Of a stretch of DNA of 64,000 nucleotides, positions 10,245 through 17,642 are shown in pieces. The notes beneath the pieces are model-generated. The model saw only the letters and a program-made list of their open reading frames with translations. It searched no databases and was not told the DNA's origin. Position 1 is the first letter of the stretch; each line of letters starts with the position of its first letter. The position numbers and the translations under genes were made by a program. The DNA is from Billgrantia ethanolica (lineage in GTDB: Bacteria; Pseudomonadota; Gammaproteobacteria; Pseudomonadales; Halomonadaceae), in NCBI RefSeq assembly GCF_021404305.1, contig NZ_JABFTX010000002.1, positions 806,001 to 870,000 of the forward strand. Reading direction: 5' to 3'.

Positions 10245-11492
10245 TCAATTCCCCAATCCGCGGAACGCCTCGGTACTGCGGCGCTCCTCGTCCATGAAGA
10301 CATCCTGTTGAGCGTCGGGATCCATGAAGTAGAGGGTGACGAAGCCGCCCGCACTTCGGTTGTAGGTGGGGCGTACCCGGGTCACGAAGTCGGCCATCGG
10401 CTCATGCTCGTAGTGGGCCAGGTAGATATCCATCCAGGTGAAGTATTGGGGGTCACGCAGGAAGCCCATGAACTGCTCGAGCGGGGCGTAGTCGCCCAGC
10501 GCTGCCGGGTCGTCCAGTATCTCGAAAAGGTAGTCGACGGCTTCGTGGATGGTGCTGCCTTCGTACTCCAGATCGAAGATGTCGTAGCCCTGGCGATGGA
10601 TCACCTGCATGTTGGTGATCAGGTAGTTGAGGGCATAGTTCTGATAGTGGATGGCGCGCCGGCCACGGCCTACCTCTAGGGGCAGCGCGCCATTTTCGGT
10701 CATGTCGTGCAGCGCGGAATAGATGGCACTGACACCGAAGCGGAACAGGTCGTCATCCTCGACCAGCACGCCGACCATGCTGGCGTAGAGGGCGCGACGG
10801 TAGAAGTGGTTGTTGCAACAGCTCTCCTCCGGCTCCCCGGGGATTGCCGAGTGCTGCAGAGCGAGACCGTGCAGCCACCGCTCCACTTCCGCCCGCTCCG
10901 CCTCGAGCCCTTCGACGTAGGGGCGGGCGATGGAGTAGGCCATGGCCGCCGCGAACAGCATCGACTCCGAGGCGAACCACGCCTGGGGTTCCAGCGAGTC
11001 GTAGCGGAAGGTGGTCAATGCCTGAGCGTCGGCCCAGCCGTGCAGATACTTCACCAGGCAGTCGGCGTAAAAGGTATCGCCGGTGGCGACGAAAGCCCCG
11101 GCCAACTCCGAGACGCTGTCCTCGAAGGCGAACAGCGGCTCGGTGGCCAGTTCCCACTCCTCGGGGTTGGGATAAAAACCAGGAATGCCCCCCCGAGTCG
11201 TGATCGGTTCGTAATTGAGCTTCTGGCGGCAGCTGAGCCCTAGCCCCGCTTCCTCCTTTACCTGCAATAGAAGCGAGTTCTGGATCTCACTCAGCTGTTC
11301 CTTGCGCGCCTCGACGTCGAAATAGCCGGCGTCGGTATCATTGACGCGATACTCGGAGAGGTCGAGCTCCATGCGCTCCTCTCGCGAGAGGGTATCGGCC
11401 ATTACCGCAGTGCCGCTGATCGCCAGCAGGACGACAGGCAGCAACGGCACTAGAGGGTTTCGAATAAGTCCTTTTATTACAGCAAGGGGCAT
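10245..11492 (-). CDS. AlgL-like polyuronate lyase (PL5 family), secreted
   Basis: 415 residues with an N-terminal signal peptide (about 1-32, hydrophobic PLVPLLPVVLLAISG then VMA). The alpha-helical alginate-lyase domain is recognised by CCNNHFYRRA (N228-H229) and by LPLEVGRGRRAIHYQNYAL (R276, Y283). The spacing of these residues matches the Asn/His/Arg/Tyr catalytic set of AlgL and A1-III. AlgL clears periplasmic polymer during alginate secretion, and I infer the same here. Some PL5 enzymes also cut poly-beta-glucuronate and hyaluronan, so substrate cannot be read from family alone. The polymer made by this operon is probably the target. Confidence 0.85.
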   Translation of the reverse strand: MPLAVIKGLIRNPLVPLLPVVLLAISGTAVMADTLSREERMELDLSEYRVNDTDAGYFDVEARKEQLSEIQNSLLLQVKEEAGLGLSCRQKLNYEPITTRGGIPGFYPNPEEWELATEPLFAFEDSVSELAGAFVATGDTFYADCLVKYLHGWADAQALTTFRYDSLEPQAWFASESMLFAAAMAYSIARPYVEGLEAERAEVERWLHGLALQHSAIPGEPEESCCNNHFYRRALYASMVGVLVEDDDLFRFGVSAIYSALHDMTENGALPLEVGRGRRAIHYQNYALNYLITNMQVIHRQGYDIFDLEYEGSTIHEAVDYLFEILDDPAALGDYAPLEQFMGFLRDPQYFTWMDIYLAHYEHEPMADFVTRVRPTYNRSAGGFVTLYFMDPDAQQDVFMDEERRSTEAFRGLGN

Positions 11493-11528
11493 GATCGGCG
11501 TCGCTCCATTGGCGCTCGAACGTGGGTG

Positions 11529-12428
11529 TCAGGGTGTGTAGAAACGAAAAGCGGCAAAGTCGACATATTGATCGCGGGGCGTTCGCCAACCTTCACCGGT
11601 GCCGCCGAAGAAGGTCGAGAACATCAGGCCGTCGATAGTGAGCTCGGGCGTGGTGCGGAACACCACGTTCTGGTGCTCCAACACCGGGCGGCCGTCGACC
11701 CACAGCCTGGCAACGCCGTTGTCCCGGCCGGGATCGTTGAGCACGACCTCCTGCTCGACAGTGACCCACTGGCCGAGGGGGAAATGCCAGAAGCCGCGGC
11801 CGATCGAAGCCCCCTCGAAGCCGACCACGTAGGGGTAGAGTTCGCCTTCGCCTTCCTCGCGCCACATCAGACGCATCGAGAAACCGCTGACGCCATCGAC
11901 CTCTTCGCCACCCGAAGGGGCTTCACCGCCGTACAGCCCGGGCAGCTTGCCACCGCGGACGAAATCGAAATCGGTGGGAAAACGGACCATGTAGCTCAGA
12001 CAGGCCCGGTCGGCCCCCCGGAGAGAAGGCGGGTCGCTGTAGAAGCCAGCGCCACCGCGGGGCTCTTCTCCCGGCGATGAGGTGCCGGCGGGGTAGTGCA
12101 CGCGCAGGCCGGGTTCGCCGATGCCGGTCTGCCCGACGCCCAGGCGCTCGACGTTCTCATCGGTTCCCCAGTGACGCGTGGTATGGAAATTCTGACGCAC
12201 GGCGGCGTGGCCGTCCGCAGCGCCGGCGTCCGCCGCCTGGCGTGGACGCGGTGTCTCCATCGCCGTGTAGCGCTGCGAGCAGGCTTCCACCTGAGGAATG
12301 CCGACGAGGGCTTCTGTGCCCTCGTCGGCGTGGCCGGCCGCGGCCGGCAACAGGGCCATACACCCCAGCAGCAGGCCGGAATGGATGCAGACGGTACCGC
12401 GTTCCTTAGCTGTCGTCGGTAACTTCAT
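11529..12428 (-). CDS. Secreted polysaccharide lyase, PL14-like
   Basis: 299 residues. Signal peptide about 1-34 (SGLLLGCMALLPAAAGHA). A beta-jelly-roll-type sequence follows, with VRGGKLPGLYGG (157-168), WVTVEQEVVLN (221-231) and a late FSTFFGG (270-276), which I associate with polysaccharide lyase family 14. Family members cut alginate or glucuronan. It starts 23 bases inside the Alg44-like gene with its own GGAGGA site, so translation is coupled. No equivalent exists in the Pseudomonas alginate operon. The assignment rests on remembered motifs, so exact family is less certain than the lyase fold. Confidence 0.72.
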   Translation of the reverse strand: MKLPTTAKERGTVCIHSGLLLGCMALLPAAAGHADEGTEALVGIPQVEACSQRYTAMETPRPRQAADAGAADGHAAVRQNFHTTRHWGTDENVERLGVGQTGIGEPGLRVHYPAGTSSPGEEPRGGAGFYSDPPSLRGADRACLSYMVRFPTDFDFVRGGKLPGLYGGEAPSGGEEVDGVSGFSMRLMWREEGEGELYPYVVGFEGASIGRGFWHFPLGQWVTVEQEVVLNDPGRDNGVARLWVDGRPVLEHQNVVFRTTPELTIDGLMFSTFFGGTGEGWRTPRDQYVDFAAFRFYTP

Positions 12429-13965
12429 CGTTGTCCTCCATGGCTGCGCGGTAAATGTCGTCGCCGAACTGGATGACCGTGCGTACGCCCTGCCAGATTC
12501 GCTCCGAGGCGGCACCCAGCAGCGGGGCTTCGGTGAAGCGCACGTCCACCGGCTGGCCGACGCTCTCGGCCGGCAGGGGCTCCTCCGGTACCAGCAGCAC
12601 GCTGGCCACGTTCTGCTGCTGTCGCACCCAACTGGGGAACCCGGCGCGCGGCTGGCGCTCGACGTCCAGTGCGACGTTGCGCACCCGGGCGCGAATGGGC
12701 TGGTTGGCATTGGCCAGGGTGACGTAGGCCTGCTGGTCGGGATCGATACGACTGATGTCGTTCATGTGGACCAGCGCCTCGACCAGCACGTCATCCTCGT
12801 CGGTGCGAATCAGCGTCATGATCCGTTCGCTCTCGTTGATGTAGACGCCGTCGGCGCTGCTCAACGCCCACGCCACCAGGCAGTCGCAGGGGCTGTAGAT
12901 GTCATTGCTGGCCATGCGGGCCTCGAGAGCGGCGATACGAGAGCTCTCGTAGTCACGCACCGTTTCGAACTGATCGATACGCGCCTGAGCGATCTCCGGC
13001 GAGACGGACTCGAAGGTCATGGTGTCACCGCTGGCTGGCTGGGCCGAGTTGGCCAGGCTGACTTCCTGCATGCCGTTTTCGATGTGCTCGCGCAGGTTGT
13101 CGAGCAGCCGGTTATTGTAGTCCAGCGCCGCCTCGGCAAGGATCAGGTCGGACTCCAGCTCGCTGTTGACCACGTTGGTCAACAGCTGGTCCCGCTCGAC
13201 CTGATCGCCGGCTACCAGCTCATGCTCGCCGAGAATGCCGGGGCTGGGAGCGCGAACGTCGATGCGCGGTGCCGTCACGGCGGCGAAGCTGGGCTCGATC
13301 AGCATGAAGTTGCGGTAGGCGGTGGCGGCGCCTACCAGCACCAGCACGCCGATGGCGGCGAACAGCAGGATATAGCGCCCCATGGGTTTGGGGGGGCGCG
13401 CCGGCGGCAGCGCTCTGGTGGCCTGACGCTTGCGGGGCGTCTGCGGGTCTTCACCGCCTATCAGTCCTTCGACGTTTGGCGAGCGGCCGCTGAGGGCGCT
13501 GCGGATGATCTGGCGCAGCAGTTCGCGATGCTGCGGCTCGATCTCGGTGATCTCGAAGCTGACGTCATAGCCCTCGCCGCGGGCGGAGGGCGTGGTGCGC
13601 AGGCACTCTGCCTTCAGCGGAACGATCAGTTCGGTGGCGCCTGCCATCATCAGCAGCGAGGCAGAGATCCGCTCGCCGGGCTGATAAGCGTGCCGGCTGT
13701 GGGCGGAAAAGCCACCCAGGGAGACGTCGTTACCGCTCAGCTCCGTATCGCTGTCGGACAGGTCGACGCGAAAGGGCAGGGTAACGCGAATGTAGCCGCG
13801 CTCGTCACGGCGCTCATGCTGCAGGCGGTCGCCGCGGGTCAGGCGCACACTGTCGTGATCGACGCTGCCCGAGTCGGCGACGGCATCGGGTTGCCGCCTT
13901 GCGCGACTCCCACCCAGGGTAGGCTCGTGTCGCTTGGGGTCGTCGTTGGAAAAATGATCAGTCAT
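12406..13965 (-). CDS. Alg44-like c-di-GMP receptor and membrane-fusion subunit
   Basis: 519 residues. A basic N-terminus leads to a PilZ domain whose c-di-GMP motifs are intact: ERRDERGYIR (RxxxR at R52-R56 and again R56-R60) and NDVSLGG (D80-x-S82-x-x-G85). A single transmembrane helix (about 195-216) then leads to a periplasmic HlyD-type barrel and hairpin domain (VRAPSPGILGEHELVAGDQV onward). This is the Alg44 plan: cytosolic c-di-GMP binding activates the neighbouring synthase, and the periplasmic part bridges to export components. It lies 19 bases after the Alg8-like gene with an AAGGAG site. Confidence 0.88.
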   Translation of the reverse strand: MTDHFSNDDPKRHEPTLGGSRARRQPDAVADSGSVDHDSVRLTRGDRLQHERRDERGYIRVTLPFRVDLSDSDTELSGNDVSLGGFSAHSRHAYQPGERISASLLMMAGATELIVPLKAECLRTTPSARGEGYDVSFEITEIEPQHRELLRQIIRSALSGRSPNVEGLIGGEDPQTPRKRQATRALPPARPPKPMGRYILLFAAIGVLVLVGAATAYRNFMLIEPSFAAVTAPRIDVRAPSPGILGEHELVAGDQVERDQLLTNVVNSELESDLILAEAALDYNNRLLDNLREHIENGMQEVSLANSAQPASGDTMTFESVSPEIAQARIDQFETVRDYESSRIAALEARMASNDIYSPCDCLVAWALSSADGVYINESERIMTLIRTDEDDVLVEALVHMNDISRIDPDQQAYVTLANANQPIRARVRNVALDVERQPRAGFPSWVRQQQNVASVLLVPEEPLPAESVGQPVDVRFTEAPLLGAASERIWQGVRTVIQFGDDIYRAAMEDNDEVTDDS

Positions 13966-13984
13966 CCGTAGGTCGCTCCTTGCG

Positions 13985-15910
13985 TCAGGGTTGAGTCGCC
14001 GCCACTTCCGTTTGCCCGGCGGGATCGACCCTGAGTCTTACGTTGACGAGGGTCAGGTTGTGTTCATCCAGGGCCAGCCGGCAGGACGCGTCCACGGTGC
14101 ACTGCACGGCATCCTGGATCGGCTCGCCGTCGGGGCCCTGCATCAGTTCCGCCAAGGCGGGGGATATCGCCAGCGTGGTACGGCGGTTGCCTTGGATCTG
14201 CTTGTCGCTCGGCCGGGCACTTTGCTGCAGGGTGTCGATCAGATCGCCTCCCAGCCGAAAATGTCCGGGCGGGAGTCGCACCGCTTCGCTCGTTCTGTCG
14301 GCAATGGCGGCACTCATCCAGCGGTCGAGCCGCTCCGGCTGCTGGTTGCGCTCCCAGGACTGGTCCCGGGCGATATGCAGCGATGTGCGATCGGGCGGTG
14401 CCATCACCCCGGTCGACAGGATCAGCGCGAACAGCAGCACGCCGTAGGCGAAGCCATGCAGCACATGGCCTATTCGACGTTGTCTGCGGGCCGCCACTGG
14501 ATCGTCCGGCTCTCCCGCTGAAATGCCCTGGCGCGACCACTTCTGACGGTTGAAGCGAAAGCTGACATAGGTCTTCAGCATTGCGCCCCATACCTGGTTG
14601 TAGTAGATCAGCGGGATCCACAGCAGACTGAAGCGTCCGCGCTGCCAGGCCAGGATCAGGGTAGCGATGCCGCGGGTCATCAGGATCCACAGCACATAGG
14701 CGAAGAAGAACGAGGGCCTGATGAACAGCGACACCAGGGTCACCACGGTGGGGCCCACCAGTGTCGTCCACATGGAGAGGCGCTGATCGACCAGGCTCCA
14801 CCAGGTGAACATGCCCATCGGGCGAGGCCCCAGCGCAATGGCGCGGTTGCTGGTGCGCAGCATATTGCCGTACCAGCGACGCATCAGGTCGGTGGTCGAG
14901 GCAAAGAAGCGCCGCCGATCGGGCAGCTCCTCGAACCCCGTCACGTAGACGTCGGGGATGTAGAGCATGCGCCAGCCGTTCTTCAGCAGCCAATACCAGG
15001 ATGACTTGTCGTCGCCCGAGAGGAACTTGAAGTTGCCGAAACGCCAGTGATCGACGTGGTCGCTTTCGATCAGCTCGATGAAGTCGGGCTGAGTCGCCAG
15101 GTCGGCGCGGAACACGCTATAGCGGCCGGTAAGCACCAGCAGGCGACGCGACACCGACATCGAACTCATCATCAGGTGGCGCTGTGCATAGCGCAGATCG
15201 TACCACTCGCGGGTAGCGTCGTTGCCGGTGACCTCGGCACGGTTGTTGGTGGTCAGTGCCCCGAGGTCGTCCTGCGCCTCGAAGAAGGAGAGCGAACGGG
15301 ACAGCGTACCCGGCTCGAGCCGGATATCGCCATCCATCGAAATCAGCAGCGATCCCGGCGCTGGCAGGCGCCGGGAGATCGCCCGCAGCACTTCGGCCAT
15401 GGCCGAGCGCTTGCCGTCCCCTTTCTGGAACATGTAACGCACTTCGACGTTCTTCGGCCAGCCGTGATCGTCCATGACGTGGGTGATGACATCCACGTCG
15501 GTACGATCCGAGACGGAGGCGAAGATGGTCGTCGGCACGCCGTAGGCGTGAGCTTCCTTGATCAGGGCATCATAGACCTGGAAGTTGACCCGAGCCTCGA
15601 TGCGGAACGAGGTGCACAGCACGAACAGCTCCGGTGGCTTTTCGTGCTCGCCAACTGCGTCGGCCTCGGCCCGCAGGCGCGGGAAGATCACGCGGTTGTA
15701 CCAGACCGAGCGGATCGCCTGCACCGCCCACCAGGAGTACCGCCAGATGGCAATCGTCCCGATGACGAAGAAGAAGCTCTGTGACTCGGGCGAAAACACA
15801 TCTGTCGGCAGCTCGCTGACGATCAGGATCAGCAGCGCCATGCCGAACACGAAAGTGGTCAACTCCGTAACTCGGCTGGCGACGGTGTGGTCGCGGGGAG
15901 TAGCGGACAT
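13985..15910 (-). CDS. Alg8-like processive glycosyltransferase (GT2) with C-terminal extension
   Basis: 641 residues. Two N-terminal helices (about 17-35 and 46-66), a GT2 catalytic domain with MDGDIR (DGD 193-195), LSGDD (GDD 299-301) and RRWYGN (344-349, in place of the QxxRW motif of related synthases), then several membrane helices to about 502. The closest known plan is Alg8, the polymannuronate synthase. Alg8 ends near residue 494, whereas this protein carries some 140 further residues on the far side of the last helix, predicted soluble and without a family I recognise. It lies 9 bases after ugd. The donor is inferred to be UDP-glucuronate from that neighbour, not from the sequence itself. 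Confidence 0.85.
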   Translation of the reverse strand: MSATPRDHTVASRVTELTTFVFGMALLILIVSELPTDVFSPESQSFFFVIGTIAIWRYSWWAVQAIRSVWYNRVIFPRLRAEADAVGEHEKPPELFVLCTSFRIEARVNFQVYDALIKEAHAYGVPTTIFASVSDRTDVDVITHVMDDHGWPKNVEVRYMFQKGDGKRSAMAEVLRAISRRLPAPGSLLISMDGDIRLEPGTLSRSLSFFEAQDDLGALTTNNRAEVTGNDATREWYDLRYAQRHLMMSSMSVSRRLLVLTGRYSVFRADLATQPDFIELIESDHVDHWRFGNFKFLSGDDKSSWYWLLKNGWRMLYIPDVYVTGFEELPDRRRFFASTTDLMRRWYGNMLRTSNRAIALGPRPMGMFTWWSLVDQRLSMWTTLVGPTVVTLVSLFIRPSFFFAYVLWILMTRGIATLILAWQRGRFSLLWIPLIYYNQVWGAMLKTYVSFRFNRQKWSRQGISAGEPDDPVAARRQRRIGHVLHGFAYGVLLFALILSTGVMAPPDRTSLHIARDQSWERNQQPERLDRWMSAAIADRTSEAVRLPPGHFRLGGDLIDTLQQSARPSDKQIQGNRRTTLAISPALAELMQGPDGEPIQDAVQCTVDASCRLALDEHNLTLVNVRLRVDPAGQTEVAATQP

Positions 15911-15919
15911 TGCAGCTCC

Positions 15920-17266
15920 TCACGCCAGCACGGGTCGTACGGAGTCGCCTCGACCTATGCCGTAATAGGCGAGTCCTGCTCGCTTGACGGCATCGGGTTG
16001 GAACAGATTGCGCCCATCGACCAGCACCGGTTCCTCGAGCTTGTCGTGCAACTCGGCGAAGTCGATGGTACGGAAAGCCTTCCACTCGGTGCAGATCACC
16101 AGCGCATGGGCGCCCTCCAGGGTATCGTCGCGGCGTTCGGCCAGTACCAGATCATCGCGCTCGCCGTAGATACGGCGACACTCGTCGGAGGCTTCAGGGT
16201 CGTAGGCCTGAACATGCGCGCCGGCGTCCCACAGCGCCTCCATCAGCGCACGACTGGGCGCCTCGCGCATGTCGTCGGTGTTGGGCTTGAACGCCAGCCC
16301 CCAGATGGCGATGGTCTTGCCGGCCAACTGGCCGTCGAAGGCCTGGCAGAGCTTCTCGAACAGCTTGTTCTTCTGCCGCGCATTGACCCGCTCCACCGCC
16401 TTGATCATCTCGGCGGGATGACCGATCTCCTCGGCGGTGTGGGCCAGCGCCTTGACGTCCTTGGGGAAGCAGGAGCCGCCATAGCCGCAGCCGGGGTAGA
16501 TGAAACTGTAGCCGATGCGCGGATCGGAGCCGATGCCATGGCGAACCTCCTCGACGTCGGCGCCGAGGCGCTCAGCGAGGTTGGCGACTTCGTTGATGAA
16601 GCTGATCTTGGTTGCCAGCATGGCGTTGGCGGCGTACTTGGTCAGCTCGGCGCTGCGCACGCCCATGAACAGCATCTTGTCGCGCTGGCGGTTGTAAGGA
16701 CCATAGCATTCCAGCATGGCCTGCTTGACGCGCTCCGAATCGGTACCGACGACAATGCGCGAGCCGCGTGAAAAGTCTTCGATGGCGGCACCTTCCTTGA
16801 GGAATTCCGGATTGGAGCAGACGTCGAATTCTAGGCTCGCGTTGCGTTTCTCGAGCTCGTTGGCAATGGTGCGCTCCACCTTGCTGGCCGTGCCGACCGG
16901 CACGGTCGACTTGTCGATGACGACCTTGTAGTCGTTCATGTGCTGACCGATGGTTTCGGCAACCTTCAGCACGTACTTGAGGTCGGCGCTGCCATCCTCG
17001 TCGGAGGGGGTGCCAACGGCGATGAACTGCAGCAGACCGAACTCGACCGCTTTGGCGGCATCGGTGGTGAACGCAATGCGGCCGGCAGCCTTGTTCTTGG
17101 CGATCAAATCTTCCAGGCCGGGCTCGTAGATGGGGATTTCGCCAGCATTCAGCCGTTCCACCTTGTCATGGTCGACGTCCACGCACATGACCTGGTGGCC
17201 GACATCGGCTAGACAGGCGCCGGTGACCAGTCCTACATAGCCTGAACCGAAGATGGTGATTTTCAT
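15920..17266 (-). CDS. ugd: UDP-glucose 6-dehydrogenase
   Basis: Oxidises UDP-glucose twice to UDP-glucuronate with NAD. 448 residues from ATG 17266. Visible features: Rossmann [24 protein letters not shown], the [17 protein letters not shown] helix and the catalytic-cysteine loop [12 protein letters not shown]. The STVPVGT and [10 protein letters not shown] forms are those of UDP-glucose enzymes; AlgD-type GDP-mannose dehydrogenases have distinct versions. First gene of the operon, in the slot algD holds in alginate clusters. ATG at 17275 is an alternative start; AAGGAG lies 2 bases before that one and 11 before the one chosen. Confidence 0.93.
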   Translation of the reverse strand: MKITIFGSGYVGLVTGACLADVGHQVMCVDVDHDKVERLNAGEIPIYEPGLEDLIAKNKAAGRIAFTTDAAKAVEFGLLQFIAVGTPSDEDGSADLKYVLKVAETIGQHMNDYKVVIDKSTVPVGTASKVERTIANELEKRNASLEFDVCSNPEFLKEGAAIEDFSRGSRIVVGTDSERVKQAMLECYGPYNRQRDKMLFMGVRSAELTKYAANAMLATKISFINEVANLAERLGADVEEVRHGIGSDPRIGYSFIYPGCGYGGSCFPKDVKALAHTAEEIGHPAEMIKAVERVNARQKNKLFEKLCQAFDGQLAGKTIAIWGLAFKPNTDDMREAPSRALMEALWDAGAHVQAYDPEASDECRRIYGERDDLVLAERRDDTLEGAHALVICTEWKAFRTIDFAELHDKLEEPVLVDGRNLFQPDAVKRAGLAYYGIGRGDSVRPVLA

Positions 17267-17404
17267 GATCGTCATCGCTCCTTGCACAGTGAGGCCCTGT
17301 TCATCCAATCAACGCCACTTGCGCCGGTATTCACCGACGCTAACGGCGTTCAGGGCCGGGGTTTTCTTCGTTAGCGTGCCAAACGGTACGCAACATCCAC
17401 GCCA

Positions 17405-17426
17405 ATTGGAAAAAATCCTTTCCAAT
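17405..17426 (-). other. Leader hairpin with GGA in the loop
   Basis: Perfect 8-bp arms ATTGGAAA/TTTCCAAT with a 6-base loop. In the ugd transcript the loop reads GGATTT preceded by AA, so it presents an A-A-G-G-A motif of the kind CsrA/RsmA proteins bind in hairpin loops. It lies about 140 bases upstream of the ugd start. The CsrA role is inference. Confidence 0.5.
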
Positions 17427-17487
17427 CAGCACGCTGGCGCGGGTATAGAGATTTTTTATCAGACGTGATGGCGCTTTTGTGTCGCCA

Positions 17488-17514
17488 TTAGGAGACGTCT
17501 CAGGCGCGAAGTTC
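17488..17514 (-). promoter_or_regulatory. Sigma-E/AlgU-like promoter of the ugd operon
   Basis: Minus strand GAACTT (17514-17509), 15-base spacer, TCCTAA (17493-17488). The -35 matches the extracytoplasmic-stress sigma consensus (GAACTT) exactly, and the -10 resembles the TCTGA/TCTAA class. The spacer is at the short end for this sigma class. AlgU drives alginate operons in Pseudomonas, which makes the match functionally sensible. Confidence 0.55.
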
Positions 17515-17642
17515 ACTGAGCCTTGCAGATCAAGGGCTTGACCTGTCTCCTAACAGCGACAAGGATAGTAGCTATAGGAGTAATTTATTGAATGAATATG
17601 TTTTTTTGAGTAAGGCGGCGGGTGTGTCCAGGCAGCGACGCC

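Larger units (their letters stand above)
17267..17642 (-). promoter_or_regulatory. Leader and control region of the ugd polysaccharide operon
   Basis: A 376-base gap, AT-richer than its surroundings, with no credible ORF. Read on the minus strand it holds a sigma-E/AlgU-like promoter (17488-17514), a 10-bp palindrome GAGACGTCTC overlapping that promoter (17492-17501), inverted copies of TTAGGAGAC (17488-17496) and GTCTCCTAA (17545-17553), and a hairpin in the transcribed leader (17405-17426). The inferred 5' UTR is about 215 bases. Such long leaders are known for algD. Regulator identities are not readable from sequence. Confidence 0.6.

Noticed and set aside
12298..13971. 557-codon open frame on the plus strand across the Alg44-like gene
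   Set aside because: Antisense shadow of a GC-rich gene. The minus-strand product has intact PilZ and HlyD features, while this one has no recognisable sequence and His/Gln/Val-rich composition.
15920..17266. Reading the dehydrogenase as AlgD (GDP-mannose 6-dehydrogenase)
   Set aside because: Its STVPVGT and [10 protein letters not shown] motifs are of the UDP-glucose type, although only an assay would settle it.
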